Below are positions 37,348-45,492 of a stretch of DNA of 64,000 nt, piece by piece. Each line of letters begins with the position of its first letter. Position 1 is the first letter of the stretch. The DNA comes from Gaiellasilicea sp963749515. GTDB taxonomy: Bacteria > Actinomycetota > Thermoleophilia > Gaiellales > Gaiellaceae. The translations under genes and the position numbers were made by a program. Under the pieces are notes generated by a model. The model ran no database searches and was not told the DNA's origin. It saw only the letters and a program-made list of their open reading frames with translations. The stretch is from contig CAVVMR010000006.1 of assembly GCA_963749515.1 (NCBI GenBank), positions 248,001-312,000 on the forward strand, written 5' to 3'.

Positions 37348-39159
37348 ATGATCCACGCAGCCGTACAGCGGCCCAGGCGCCGACGCTCGCTTCGCGCGAT
37401 GCTCGGTGTCCTCCTGGCGGCCGCGATTGTCACGACAGTTGCAGCGGCCGAGTCGGCCCCCGACCCTCGGGTCGGCCTCACGCCCGGCCTCGAAAACGCC
37501 GGCGTCGCCGCGAACGGCCTCGAACTGCTCGCGAACCGCCCGAAGCCCGCCGGCTTCTTCGACCCGGCGAACCCTGGCAGCTTCGCCTTCCCCAACTCCG
37601 ATCTCGCGTTCCAGGGTGACTTCGCGTTCGTCGGCAACTTCCACGGTTTCCAGATCTACGACATCTCCGATCCCGCCAACCCGCAGCTCCGCACAGCGGT
37701 TGTCTGCCCGGGTGGCCAGGGCGAGGTCTCGGTGTACGGGAATCTGCTCTTCATGTCAGCGGAGGAGGCGCGGGCCCGCACCGACTGCGGCGCCCCGCAG
37801 GTCCCGACCGGCGACCCGCTGCGCTTCCGCGGCGTTCGCATCTTTGACATCTCGAACATCGCCGCGCCCGTTCAGGTTGCGGCGGTGCAGACGTGTCGCG
37901 GCTCGCACACGCACACGCTGCTGAAGAGCCCGAGCGACAACGACAACCTGTACGTCTACGTCTCGGGAACGGGCGGTGTCCGCTCGACGACCGAGCTCGC
38001 CACCTGCAAGGCGATCAACATCCCGCCGGCGCAGGCGAACGATCCGCTCTTCGACGAGCAGCTCTCGAACTGGCGGATCGACGTGATCAAGGTGCCGCTC
38101 GCTGCACCGCAGAACGCGGCGGTCGTCGGCGGCCCGCGTCTGTTCCGGAACGAGACCACCGGGCAGATCAACGGCCTCCAGAACGTTGTCCCCACCCCGC
38201 AGCATCCGTCGGGCATCAACTGGCAGCCCACCCCGACCACCGACTCCTGCCACGACATCACGACGTACCCGGAGCTCGGGATCGCGGCCGGCGCCTGCGA
38301 GGGCAACGGGCTACTGATCGACATCAGCGACCCGGCGAACCCGAAGCGGCTGGACGCTGTCTCCGACCCGCTCTTCGCCTACTGGCACGGAGCGACGTTC
38401 TCGAACGACGGCACGACGGTCGTCTTCACCGATGAGTGGGGCGGCGGCACCAACCCGCGCTGTCGCTCGACCGACTCGCTCAGCTGGGGCGCCGACGCCA
38501 TCTACGACATCGTCGGCGGGAAGCTCGTCTTCCGGAGCTACTTCAAGATGCCCGCGGCGCAGACCAACCAGGAGAACTGCGTCTCCCATCTGCCGTCGCT
38601 CATCCCCGTGCCCGGCCGCGACATCATGGTCCAGGCCTGGTACCAGGGCGGCGCGTCGCTCGTCGACTTCACCGACTCGGCGCATCCGAAGGAGATCGGC
38701 TACTGGGATCGCGGCCCGATCAGCCCAACCGCGCTCGTGCTCGGCGGTTACTGGTCGACGTACTACTACAACGGCGCCATCTTCGGCTCCGAGATCGCCC
38801 GCGGCTTCGATGCCTTGAAGCTCGTGCCGACCGCCGAGCTCTCGAAGGACGAGATCACGGCGGCCTCGGAGGTCGTGCTCGACCGGCTGACCCCGCAGCA
38901 CCAGCCGCGGCTCGTCAACCCGCCGAGCTTCGCGAAGGTCCGCTCGTTCCGCGACCAGCTCGTGCGGAAGCCGAACGGGATCGACAAGGCGACGTTGACC
39001 CGCGTCGACACGCTCCTCGGCAACGCGGAGAAGCACCGGGCCAACGGGAACGAGCGTGCCGCGGAGACATCCCTGGCCGCGCTCGCGTTCCAGCTGCGGG
39101 GCAACCCGAGGTACGCGGCGCTCCGCGCGGCGATCCTCGAGCTCGCCGCCGCCGAATAG
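37348..39159 (+). CDS. secreted LVIVD-repeat beta-propeller-like protein
   Basis: This secreted protein of 603 residues starts at ATG 37348 after GGAAGGA (37334-37340). It has a basic N-terminus (RPRRRRSLRAM) and a signal peptide ending near VAAAES. At least four LVIVD-type repeats are visible: GFQIYDISDPANPQ, GVRIFDISNIAAP, GLLIDISDPANPKRLD and ASLVDFTDSAHPKEIGY. Such repeats form surface beta-propellers of unknown activity. Residues around 500-600 are helical (DKATLTRVDTLLGNAEKH). A strong hairpin follows. The function is unknown; co-regulation with the divergent DUF305 lipoprotein is possible. Confidence 0.82.
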   Translation: MIHAAVQRPRRRRSLRAMLGVLLAAAIVTTVAAAESAPDPRVGLTPGLENAGVAANGLELLANRPKPAGFFDPANPGSFAFPNSDLAFQGDFAFVGNFHGFQIYDISDPANPQLRTAVVCPGGQGEVSVYGNLLFMSAEEARARTDCGAPQVPTGDPLRFRGVRIFDISNIAAPVQVAAVQTCRGSHTHTLLKSPSDNDNLYVYVSGTGGVRSTTELATCKAINIPPAQANDPLFDEQLSNWRIDVIKVPLAAPQNAAVVGGPRLFRNETTGQINGLQNVVPTPQHPSGINWQPTPTTDSCHDITTYPELGIAAGACEGNGLLIDISDPANPKRLDAVSDPLFAYWHGATFSNDGTTVVFTDEWGGGTNPRCRSTDSLSWGADAIYDIVGGKLVFRSYFKMPAAQTNQENCVSHLPSLIPVPGRDIMVQAWYQGGASLVDFTDSAHPKEIGYWDRGPISPTALVLGGYWSTYYYNGAIFGSEIARGFDALKLVPTAELSKDEITAASEVVLDRLTPQHQPRLVNPPSFAKVRSFRDQLVRKPNGIDKATLTRVDTLLGNAEKHRANGNERAAETSLAALAFQLRGNPRYAALRAAILELAAAE

Positions 39160-39171
39160 GACAGCGGAGGA

Positions 39172-39200
39172 GGAGGGGCGCCGCAGGCCGGCGCCCCTCC
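39172..39200 (+). terminator. 11-bp stem terminator-like hairpin
   Basis: GGAGGGGCGCC (39172-39182) pairs with GGCGCCCCTCC (39190-39200) around the loop GCAGGCC, 12 bases after the LVIVD stop. There is no T-tract, as is usual in GC-rich actinobacteria. It separates the LVIVD gene from the PIN gene. Confidence 0.7.
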
Positions 39201-39225
39201 GAGCCCGCCCACTAGTCTCCTACGC

Positions 39226-39621
39226 ATGACCAAGTTCGTCGTCGACGCCGGCGCCGTTGTCCACCTGGCGAGCGAGGGTTACGAGGTTCCGGACGCGCAC
39301 GAGCTTCTCGCACCGACGCTCCTCCGCTCCCAGGCGCTGTCGACGCTGCACGAGGCCGTCCAGCGCGGCGAGATCCCCGCCGACGTCGCGCGCGAGCGCC
39401 TCACCCACATCGCGCGGATGCCGATCAGGCTTCTCGGCGATGCCGTGCTCCGGCGCCGGGCCTGGGATGTGGCAGACCAGCTGGGCTGGGCCTCGACCTA
39501 CGACGCCGAGTACATCGCGCTCACGCAGCTGCAGGCGGACGCGTTCGTCACCCTGGACGCCGAACTGGCCCGCAGCGTCCAGGGAATCGTCGAGACCGCC
39601 TCGATCGACGCGCTCCGCTAG
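39226..39621 (+). CDS. PIN-domain protein (VapC-like ribonuclease)
   Basis: This 131-residue protein begins FVVDAGAVVHLAS (first acidic residue D7) and carries LLAPTLLRSQALSTLHEA, TYDAEYIALTQLQADAFVTLDAEL (given as TYDAEYIAL and TLDAELAR) with the later PIN acidic residues. These suggest a Mg-dependent RNase of the VapC toxin type. No antitoxin gene is seen within 60 bases upstream or immediately downstream, so it is an orphan, or its antitoxin is degraded; 39622-39724 reads as a possible remnant without a start. A 63-bp tandem repeat follows. Confidence 0.82.
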   Translation: MTKFVVDAGAVVHLASEGYEVPDAHELLAPTLLRSQALSTLHEAVQRGEIPADVARERLTHIARMPIRLLGDAVLRRRAWDVADQLGWASTYDAEYIALTQLQADAFVTLDAELARSVQGIVETASIDALR

Positions 39622-39735
39622 CTGATCGCCACGAAGCACGCAAGCCCGCGTTCGAGGCCTACCGGGCGGCGATCGCCGAGGTTTGCGGCTGCACCGTCGA
39701 CTGCGCAACAATCCTCCGCGGCTGAGACACCAAAC

Positions 39736-39861
39736 GCGTCTATTCGTCAAACGCGCGGACGGGGTCAGACCCCGCAAGCGCGGTTGACGGACGGTCAGGC
39801 GTCGATTCGTCAAGCGCGCGGACGGGGTCAGACCCCGCAAGCGCGGTTGACGGACGGTCAG
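39736..39861. repeat. 63-bp direct tandem repeat, two copies, with internal palindrome
   Basis: Units 39736-39798 and 39799-39861 differ at two positions. Each contains the perfect palindrome CGGGGTCAGACCCCG, flanked by imperfect inverted arms (GTCAARCGCG before, CGCGGTTGAC after). Each unit could therefore fold as a long hairpin. The array ends three bases before the stop of the convergent minus-strand gene and may act as a terminator. It also resembles REP-type dispersed elements, though no other copy is in this window. Confidence 0.8.
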
Positions 39862-39863
39862 CT

Positions 39864-40358
39864 CTAGGCCACGCCGGAGCTCGCTGCGGCCGAGCCCCCT
39901 GCCGACTCGGACGCGCTGGCCGCGAGCCGATGGACGATGAAGGCCGCGAACAGCAGGAGGCCTGGCTCGACCGGCTCGGATTGCGCGAGCGTGATCTTCA
40001 CCGGCCGCCGGCCCCAGCCCTTGCCGTCGAGGAGGACGAGGTCGCGCTCTCCGTCGCTGAGTGCGTAGCGCTCGCGGAGGGCGCTGGCCGGGTGCAGCGT
40101 CAGCTCCCTGCCCTCCCAGCGGAGATTGCCGCCTCGCCGAATCTGCCGCGGCAGAAACTCGCCGACGACGGCGCCTGAGGCATCAGTGGCCTGCACCTCC
40201 CGTCGCCAGAAGCCGCGCGGGCTGAAGGACCAACGGGTTCCGTCCGACTCAGCAGAGCCGGTGCGGCTGAAGAGCCCTTGCAGACGCACGGAACCGATCC
40301 CAGCGACGGAGTAGACCCGGCGGTCGTCGTGCGAACGTGTGAGCTCGAGCTCGCTCAT
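39864..40358 (-). CDS. hypothetical protein, possibly LURP-one/tubby-like
   Basis: I do not recognise this 164-residue protein with confidence. It has alternating beta-strand-like segments (RRVYSVAGIGSVRLQGLF, TRWSFSPRGFWRREVQATD, GNLRWEGRELTLHPAS, DLVLLDGKGWGRRPVKI), reminiscent of the LURP-one/tubby barrel. A hydrophobic C-terminal segment (PGLLLFAAFIVHRLAA) is followed by a low-complexity Ala/Ser tail. There is no signal peptide. A GGAG-like ribosome-binding site lies before the ATG at 40358. The function is unknown. Confidence 0.7.
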   Translation of the reverse strand: MSELELTRSHDDRRVYSVAGIGSVRLQGLFSRTGSAESDGTRWSFSPRGFWRREVQATDASGAVVGEFLPRQIRRGGNLRWEGRELTLHPASALRERYALSDGERDLVLLDGKGWGRRPVKITLAQSEPVEPGLLLFAAFIVHRLAASASESAGGSAAASSGVA

Positions 40359-40385
40359 GGAGTCTCCTTCGGTTGCCGCCGGACG

Positions 40386-42392
40386 TCAGCCGGAGGTTAG
40401 CGAGCGGACGGCGGCCACGATCTCGGCCGGCCCCGGCAGCGTCGCCGCCTCGAGGTCCTTCTGGTACGGGATCGGGTGCGAGGCGGCGCCGACGCGCCTG
40501 ACCGGGGCGTCGAGATCCCAGAAGCAGTGCTCCGCCACGTGCGCCGCGATCTCCGAGCCGAAGCCACCGAACTGCACGGCCTCGTGGGCGACCACGAGCC
40601 GGTGCGTCTTGGCGACCGAGGCCGAGATCAGCTCGGTGTCGAGCGGGACGAGCGTCCGCGGATCGATCACCTCGATGCTCACGCCTTCATCCTCGAGCTG
40701 GTGCGCTGCCCGAAGGGCATGCGGCACGAGCGCGCCGAGGGCCACGACGGTGACGTCCGTTCCCTCCCGCGCGACGCGCCCGACGCCGAGCTCGATCGCG
40801 TAGCGCTCCGCGGGCACGGGCGCCTCCTCGCCGAAGAAGAGGAGCTTCTGCTCGAGGAAGATGACCGGGTCCGACCCACGAATCGCGGCAGAGAGCAGAC
40901 CCTTGGCGTCATACGGCGTGGAGGGCATTGCGACCAGGAGGCCCGGGATGTGGGCGAAGAGCGCTTCCAGGCTCTGCGAGTGCTGCGCGCCCAGCCGGAC
41001 ACCGCCTCCGGAGACCATCCTGATCACCAGCGGGATGCTTGCCGTGCCGCCCATCATGAAGCGGAGCTTCGCGGCCTGGTTCATGATCTGGTCGAACGCG
41101 ACGCCGCTGAAATCCGAGAACTGCAGCTCGACCACGGGTCGCAGACCGGTGAGCGCCGCACCGATGCCGCAACCGACGAACCCGCTCTCCGTCAGCGGCG
41201 TGTTGCGGATCCGCTCGCCGCCGTAACGCTCATAGAGCCCTTCGGTCGCACGGAAGAGCCCGCCCACCTTGCCGACGTCCTCGCCGATCACGATCACGTT
41301 CGGGTCGGCCGCGAGCTCGAGGTCGAGCGCCTCGCGGACGGCCGCGACGAATCCGAGCTTCCGCTCCGTCTCGGCGGCCGGCGTCGGGTAGCTCTGTCTG
41401 GGGCCGAACACGGAGGGCAGGAGGTCGTCAGCCGTCGCGTCCTCGTCGGCCAGGGCGGTCTCGACCGCGAGCTCGACGTCGTGCTCGGTCGCGCGCAGGA
41501 CGGCGTCCGCGCCTTCGTCGTCGAGCTCTCCGAGCTCTCGGAGCAGCCGCTCGAAGCGGGGCAGCGGGTCCTTTGCCTCCCACTCCTCTACGAGCGCTGG
41601 GTCGCGGACGTCCGGCAGGTTGGCGCGCATCGAGTGCTGCATCCGCCGAAACGTCTTCATCTCGAGGAACGTGGGACCCTGTCCCTCGCGCGCCCGGTCG
41701 AGCGCCCGTGCGACCGCGGCCTCGACTGCGAGCACGTCGTTGCCATCGACGATCTCGCCGGGCATCCCGTACCCCGCCGCGCGATCTGCGAGATCCTCGA
41801 CGGCACGCTGTTCGCGCCAACCGGCCGAGAGCGCAAACTGGTTGTTCTCGCAGATGAAGACGACGGGCAGCGCCCAGGTCGCGGCGAGGTTCATTCCTTC
41901 GTGCGCGGCGCCCTGTCCGGCGGCGCCGTCGCCGAAGAACGCCACCGTCGCCTGCTCGGTCCCGCGCAGCTTGGCGCTCAGAGCCGCCCCGCACGCATGC
42001 GGGAGCCCGGCGCCCACGATCCCGTTGCAGCCGAGAATGTTCAGGGACAGGTCTGCGATGTGCATCGAGCCGCCGAGCCCTTTGCAGTAGCCCGTCCGCT
42101 TGCCGAACATCTCGGCCATCATCCGCCGGAGATCGGCTCCGGCCGCGATCAGGTGGCCGTGCGAGCGGTGATGCCCGACGAGGAAGTCGGTGGGGCGCAT
42201 GACGCTCGCCGCGCCGACGGCGATCGCCTCCTGTCCGACGCAGCTGTGCGCGGTTCCGACGATCACGCCCTGCTGGAAGAGCTCGGCGGCGCGCTCCTCG
42301 AACCGCCGGATCAACGCCATCAGCCGGTACAGCTCCACGAGTGACGGCGCGTCGACAGGTCGTTCCGCGACGCCGCTCGCTTCAATCTTCAT
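40386..42392 (-). CDS. thiamine-diphosphate 2-oxoacid (acetoin-type) dehydrogenase E1, alpha and beta subunits fused
   Basis: This 668-residue fusion has E1 alpha at about 15-330, with the thiamine-diphosphate motif GDGAAGQG...ENN (GDG 154-156, ENN 182-184) and FRRMQHSMR. E1 beta spans about 345-668, with IGEDVGKVGGLF, TPLTESGFVGCGIGAALTG, FDQIMNQAAKLRFM and the C-terminal VIDPRTLVPLD and VAHEAVQFGGFGSEIAA. It would decarboxylate a 2-oxoacid or cleave acetoin and pass the acyl group to a lipoyl E2. No E2 or E3 gene is nearby. ATG 42392 shares ATGA with the VOC stop; the open frame upstream is spurious. Confidence 0.92.
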   Translation of the reverse strand: MKIEASGVAERPVDAPSLVELYRLMALIRRFEERAAELFQQGVIVGTAHSCVGQEAIAVGAASVMRPTDFLVGHHRSHGHLIAAGADLRRMMAEMFGKRTGYCKGLGGSMHIADLSLNILGCNGIVGAGLPHACGAALSAKLRGTEQATVAFFGDGAAGQGAAHEGMNLAATWALPVVFICENNQFALSAGWREQRAVEDLADRAAGYGMPGEIVDGNDVLAVEAAVARALDRAREGQGPTFLEMKTFRRMQHSMRANLPDVRDPALVEEWEAKDPLPRFERLLRELGELDDEGADAVLRATEHDVELAVETALADEDATADDLLPSVFGPRQSYPTPAAETERKLGFVAAVREALDLELAADPNVIVIGEDVGKVGGLFRATEGLYERYGGERIRNTPLTESGFVGCGIGAALTGLRPVVELQFSDFSGVAFDQIMNQAAKLRFMMGGTASIPLVIRMVSGGGVRLGAQHSQSLEALFAHIPGLLVAMPSTPYDAKGLLSAAIRGSDPVIFLEQKLLFFGEEAPVPAERYAIELGVGRVAREGTDVTVVALGALVPHALRAAHQLEDEGVSIEVIDPRTLVPLDTELISASVAKTHRLVVAHEAVQFGGFGSEIAAHVAEHCFWDLDAPVRRVGAASHPIPYQKDLEAATLPGPAEIVAAVRSLTSG

Positions 42393-42853
42393 CGCGGCGG
42401 CCGCTGATGGAACTCGAAGATGTAGCCGTCCGGGTCGAGGGCGTAGAGGCTCTTCCCGCCTGCGTTGACGCCGCCGCTCATCTCCACGGGGCCGTCGGAG
42501 CGGAAGGCGACCCCGCTCGCCCGCAGCTCCTCGTAGAGCGCCTCGATGCCGGTGACGAAGACGCAGAAGTGTCCCGTGCCGTAGTCGCACGGCCGCGAGC
42601 TGCCGGAGTGACGCTCGCAGCCGCGATACTCGAGCAGCTCGACGTCCACCTCGCTGCCCGGCACCCGGAGCATTGCGATCTCGATCCCGCTCGCGTCCGG
42701 CACGCCGACGATTCTCGTGATCTCCGGCTCCTCGTAGAGTCGCCGCCAGAGCAGCTCCAGCCCGACCAGGCCGCAGTAGAACTCGAGCGAGCGGTCGAGG
42801 TCTGAAACGGTGATCCCCCCGTGGCGGGGTCCGTCGATCGTCCACGTCGTCAT
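42389..42853 (-). CDS. VOC/glyoxalase-family protein
   Basis: This 154-residue single VOC domain has the four usual metal-ligand positions: His 11 in RHGGITVSDL, Glu in DVELLEY near 73, His in GTGHFCVFV near 94 and Glu in GYIFEFHQ near the end. Such proteins include dioxygenases, epimerases and lyases, so the reaction is open. It overlaps the E1 gene by four bases and is co-transcribed with it, so it probably acts on a related intermediate. The ATG at 42853 faces the divergent SDR gene 29 bases away. Confidence 0.87.
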   Translation of the reverse strand: MTTWTIDGPRHGGITVSDLDRSLEFYCGLVGLELLWRRLYEEPEITRIVGVPDASGIEIAMLRVPGSEVDVELLEYRGCERHSGSSRPCDYGTGHFCVFVTGIEALYEELRASGVAFRSDGPVEMSGGVNAGGKSLYALDPDGYIFEFHQRPPR

Positions 42854-42882
42854 GCAGTTAACGTACTTCGGAGGAGGGCTTG

Positions 42883-43650
42883 ATGCTTGAGAACCGGGTC
42901 GTGCTGGTCACTGGGGCCGCGAGCGGGATTGGCCGCGAGATCGCCGAGCGCTTCGCCCGCGAGGGCGCGCGGGTGACCGGCTTCGACCTGGCCGGCGACG
43001 CCGAGATCCACGGGGACGTGCGCTCCCCCGCCGATCTGGAGCGCGCGGTCGCCGGAGTCGTGGCAGCGGCGGGTCGCCTCGACGTGCTCGTGAACAGCGC
43101 CGGCGTACGGGAGATCGGCGACGTCTTCGAGATGGCCACCGAGGAGTGGGACAACGTGATCGCCGTCAACCTGAGCGGCACGTTCTACGCCTGCCAGGCG
43201 GCTGCGCGCTCGATGCGCGAGGCGGGTCGCGGTGCGATCGTGAACATCTCGTCGGTCGGGGGGCTGATCGGGCTCGCGCGACGTCCCGCCTACACGGCGG
43301 CCAAGCACGGCGTGGTCGGCCTGACGAAGAGCCTCGCCCGCGATCTCGGACCTGCTGGGATTCGGGTGAACGCGATCTGCCCCGGCCTGATCAGGACGCC
43401 GCTGACCGAGCAGTACTTCGTTGACGACGCGTTCGAGGAGGGGCTGCAGACGATCGTCCCGCTGGGGCGGCCGGGCGTGCCGGCCGACGTGGCCGACGCT
43501 GCCCTCTACCTCGCGAGCGACCAATCCGCGTACGTGAACGGAATCGCACTCACGGTCGACGGCGGGTGGATGGCCGAGAAGAGCTTCGCGGCCGGTGCGG
43601 ACGCCGCGGCGACCTTCCACGCCTCCAACGCGACGGTCGACGGCGAGTAG
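42883..43650 (+). CDS. short-chain dehydrogenase/reductase
   Basis: This classical SDR of 255 residues has the nucleotide-binding VLVTGAASGIGREIA at the start, LVNSAGVREIG, catalytic Ser in IVNISSVGG, YTAAKHG (Tyr-x-x-x-Lys), PGLIRTPLT and the C-terminal VNGIALTVDGGW. ATG 42883 follows GGAGG (42870-42874) and is preferred over the TTG at 42880. The N-terminal pattern with FDL after the second strand suggests NAD(H). It diverges from the VOC-E1 pair and may reduce or oxidise a metabolite of the same pathway; the substrate is unknown. Confidence 0.9.
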   Translation: MLENRVVLVTGAASGIGREIAERFAREGARVTGFDLAGDAEIHGDVRSPADLERAVAGVVAAAGRLDVLVNSAGVREIGDVFEMATEEWDNVIAVNLSGTFYACQAAARSMREAGRGAIVNISSVGGLIGLARRPAYTAAKHGVVGLTKSLARDLGPAGIRVNAICPGLIRTPLTEQYFVDDAFEEGLQTIVPLGRPGVPADVADAALYLASDQSAYVNGIALTVDGGWMAEKSFAAGADAAATFHASNATVDGE

Positions 43651-43689
43651 CCGCGACCGCCCGGGTCCGGTCGAGGTGACCGCCGGTGA

Positions 43690-45429
43690 CTAGCCCGCCG
43701 CGCCGGCAGCCAGCTCGCTCGCGTCGTCGAGTGCGGCGTCGAGCCTGTTGCGGGCGCGGACGAACTCCGTTCGCAGGACACCGTCGGGCACGGTGCCGAT
43801 CGCGTCGGCGGCCGCCGTGAGCTCGGGCAGCAGCGGGACGTCGAGCGCGGGCTCCTGGCGGTAAGCACCGCTCCTGGAGTAGAGGACCCGCACGAGGGTC
43901 CGCCCGATCTTGAGGAGGGCATCGTTGACGGGGCGGGCGGCCCCTGCGGACTCGATCCCCTCGGCTGCGGCATAGAGCCCATCGAGCGCCGCCCGGAGCG
44001 ACTGTGCCCGTCCGCGCGTGCCGCTCAGATCGACAAGGCCGTCGGCGCGCTCCCCGATCCCTGCGAGCACGTCCTCGATCTGCGCGACGGTCGCGCGGAA
44101 GTCGAGCGGGTGCACAGGCAGGTTCGCGGCGCGGAAGGTGGAGCCCGCGTAGAGGCGGATGTCCCGCAGAAGACGGTCGCGGTCGGCGATGTCGAGCGTG
44201 TCCGCCTCGGTGTGCCACTCGATGTTGCCGCCGCAACCGCCAACGGCGTAGTAGCCCTTCTCTTGCCGCAGCGCGGCCGGCATCGTCGAGCTGAGCATGA
44301 AGAACGTCGAGATGCCCAGATTGTTGAAGGAGATGTCTCCGGCCCGCAGCGGGTGGCGCCCTTCCGCGCCGAGCCCCGTGAACTCCTGGATCGCGTCCTT
44401 GGCGAACTCCTCGACCTCCGCCATCCAGTAGACGTCCTCGAAGGCATCGGCGTCGCGGCAGCCGGGTGAGTCGCAGTTGATGTGACAGATGCAGTTTCGC
44501 TCGAGATCGAGAGCGAACTCGTCGGCGAACCAGGTGGACCCGGCGTAGCGGCCGTGCGAGTGACCGGACCACCAGGCGATCCGGACCGTGCGGGTCAGCC
44601 TGTCGCGGCGCTCACCGAGAACGCGCGCCAGCTCGAGCAGCGTCGCGTCGCCGGTCGCGTTGTCGCCGATGCCGACGTGCCATGAGTCGAGGTGTCCATG
44701 GGCGAGCACGAACCGCTCGGGCTCGATCGTGCCCTCGAGCTCGGCGACGAGGACCGGGATACGGCGCCAGCCCTGCTCGTGCTGGGCTACGAGGGTCGCG
44801 GTCGTTCCGTCGCCCTCGAGCTGCTCGATCAGACGGAGCCCGTCCGGGTTCGAGACCGAAACGACGGGGATGGTGGGCTGCCGGCCCCAGCTCGTGAGGT
44901 CGGGCGACCCCCAGATAGACGTGCAAATGCCGTCATGGATTCGTTCGCCGGGCGCGATGCAGACGACGCCGCTGGCGCCTCGCTCCTCGAGGTCGGCGAC
45001 CTTGCCCGGCATCGGGAAACCCTCGGTGACGACGAACTTGCCGGTGACGTCGCCCGTCCCCTTCGCGCCGGCGAAGATCTCGTTGACGTCCTGCGCGAAG
45101 CCGGTCGGCTCGTAGACGATGGGCGCCGTCTCGCCTTCGGGCCCCGTCGAGCGAGCCATGCTCGGCGTCTTGGCGGCATAGGACTGCCCGTCTACCGTCA
45201 GCGCGGCCTCGCGCGGCAGGCTGATCAGCAGCTCCGGCTCGTGCAGCGTGTAGGGAATGCGCCACTCGTCGAGGCGCTGCGTGATCTTCTGTACCGCCTC
45301 GCGCTCCTCTGCCGTGCCGGATTCGCGCACGAGGGCCGAGAACTCCTCGACCAGCGCCCACGCCTCGTCGACCTGGACGGCGTCGACGACCTCGCGTTCG
45401 CCCTGCACCGTGGTGGCGTGAACCGCCAT
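43690..45429 (-). CDS. M28-family peptidase-like protein with PA domain, altered metal ligands
   Basis: This 579-residue protein has no signal peptide. A protease-associated domain (about 110-230, DLEERGASGVVCIAPGE) is followed by an M28-like domain: AHGHLDSWHVGIGDNATGDA (His and Asp ligands), WWSGHSHGRYAGSTWF, CHINCDSPG (Asp ligand) and GDISFNNLGIS. In standard M28 enzymes WWSG is followed by the catalytic Glu-Glu and the last block contains a His ligand; here they are GHSHG and a His-free block. ATG 45429 follows AGAGGAG and lies 34 bases from the inverted repeat shared with the regulator. Context suggests action on imported peptides or N-acyl amino acids. Confidence 0.82.
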   Translation of the reverse strand: MAVHATTVQGEREVVDAVQVDEAWALVEEFSALVRESGTAEEREAVQKITQRLDEWRIPYTLHEPELLISLPREAALTVDGQSYAAKTPSMARSTGPEGETAPIVYEPTGFAQDVNEIFAGAKGTGDVTGKFVVTEGFPMPGKVADLEERGASGVVCIAPGERIHDGICTSIWGSPDLTSWGRQPTIPVVSVSNPDGLRLIEQLEGDGTTATLVAQHEQGWRRIPVLVAELEGTIEPERFVLAHGHLDSWHVGIGDNATGDATLLELARVLGERRDRLTRTVRIAWWSGHSHGRYAGSTWFADEFALDLERNCICHINCDSPGCRDADAFEDVYWMAEVEEFAKDAIQEFTGLGAEGRHPLRAGDISFNNLGISTFFMLSSTMPAALRQEKGYYAVGGCGGNIEWHTEADTLDIADRDRLLRDIRLYAGSTFRAANLPVHPLDFRATVAQIEDVLAGIGERADGLVDLSGTRGRAQSLRAALDGLYAAAEGIESAGAARPVNDALLKIGRTLVRVLYSRSGAYRQEPALDVPLLPELTAAADAIGTVPDGVLRTEFVRARNRLDAALDDASELAAGAAG

Positions 45430-45463
45430 GATCGCGCTCCTCTCTGAAGGATTCCGGCAAAAG

Positions 45464-45492
45464 ATTTGCATATGAGACGAAAATACGCAAAT
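45464..45492. promoter_or_regulatory. operator-like inverted repeat between M28 and Lrp genes
   Basis: ATTTGCATAT (45464-45473) and ATACGCAAAT (45483-45492) are inverted copies matching at nine of ten positions, with centres 19 bases apart, about two helical turns. This fits the paired half-sites of Lrp/AsnC proteins. It covers the TTG and ATG at 45466 and 45472, which argues against those as starts of the regulator. Confidence 0.65.

Noticed and set aside
39622..39724. Short frame after the PIN gene reading like a protein C-terminus
   Set aside because: No start codon and no recognisable family; mentioned only as a possible remnant.
43651..43689. Possible terminator between the SDR and M28 genes
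   Set aside because: The GC-rich inverted segments are short and imperfect; not convincing enough to list.
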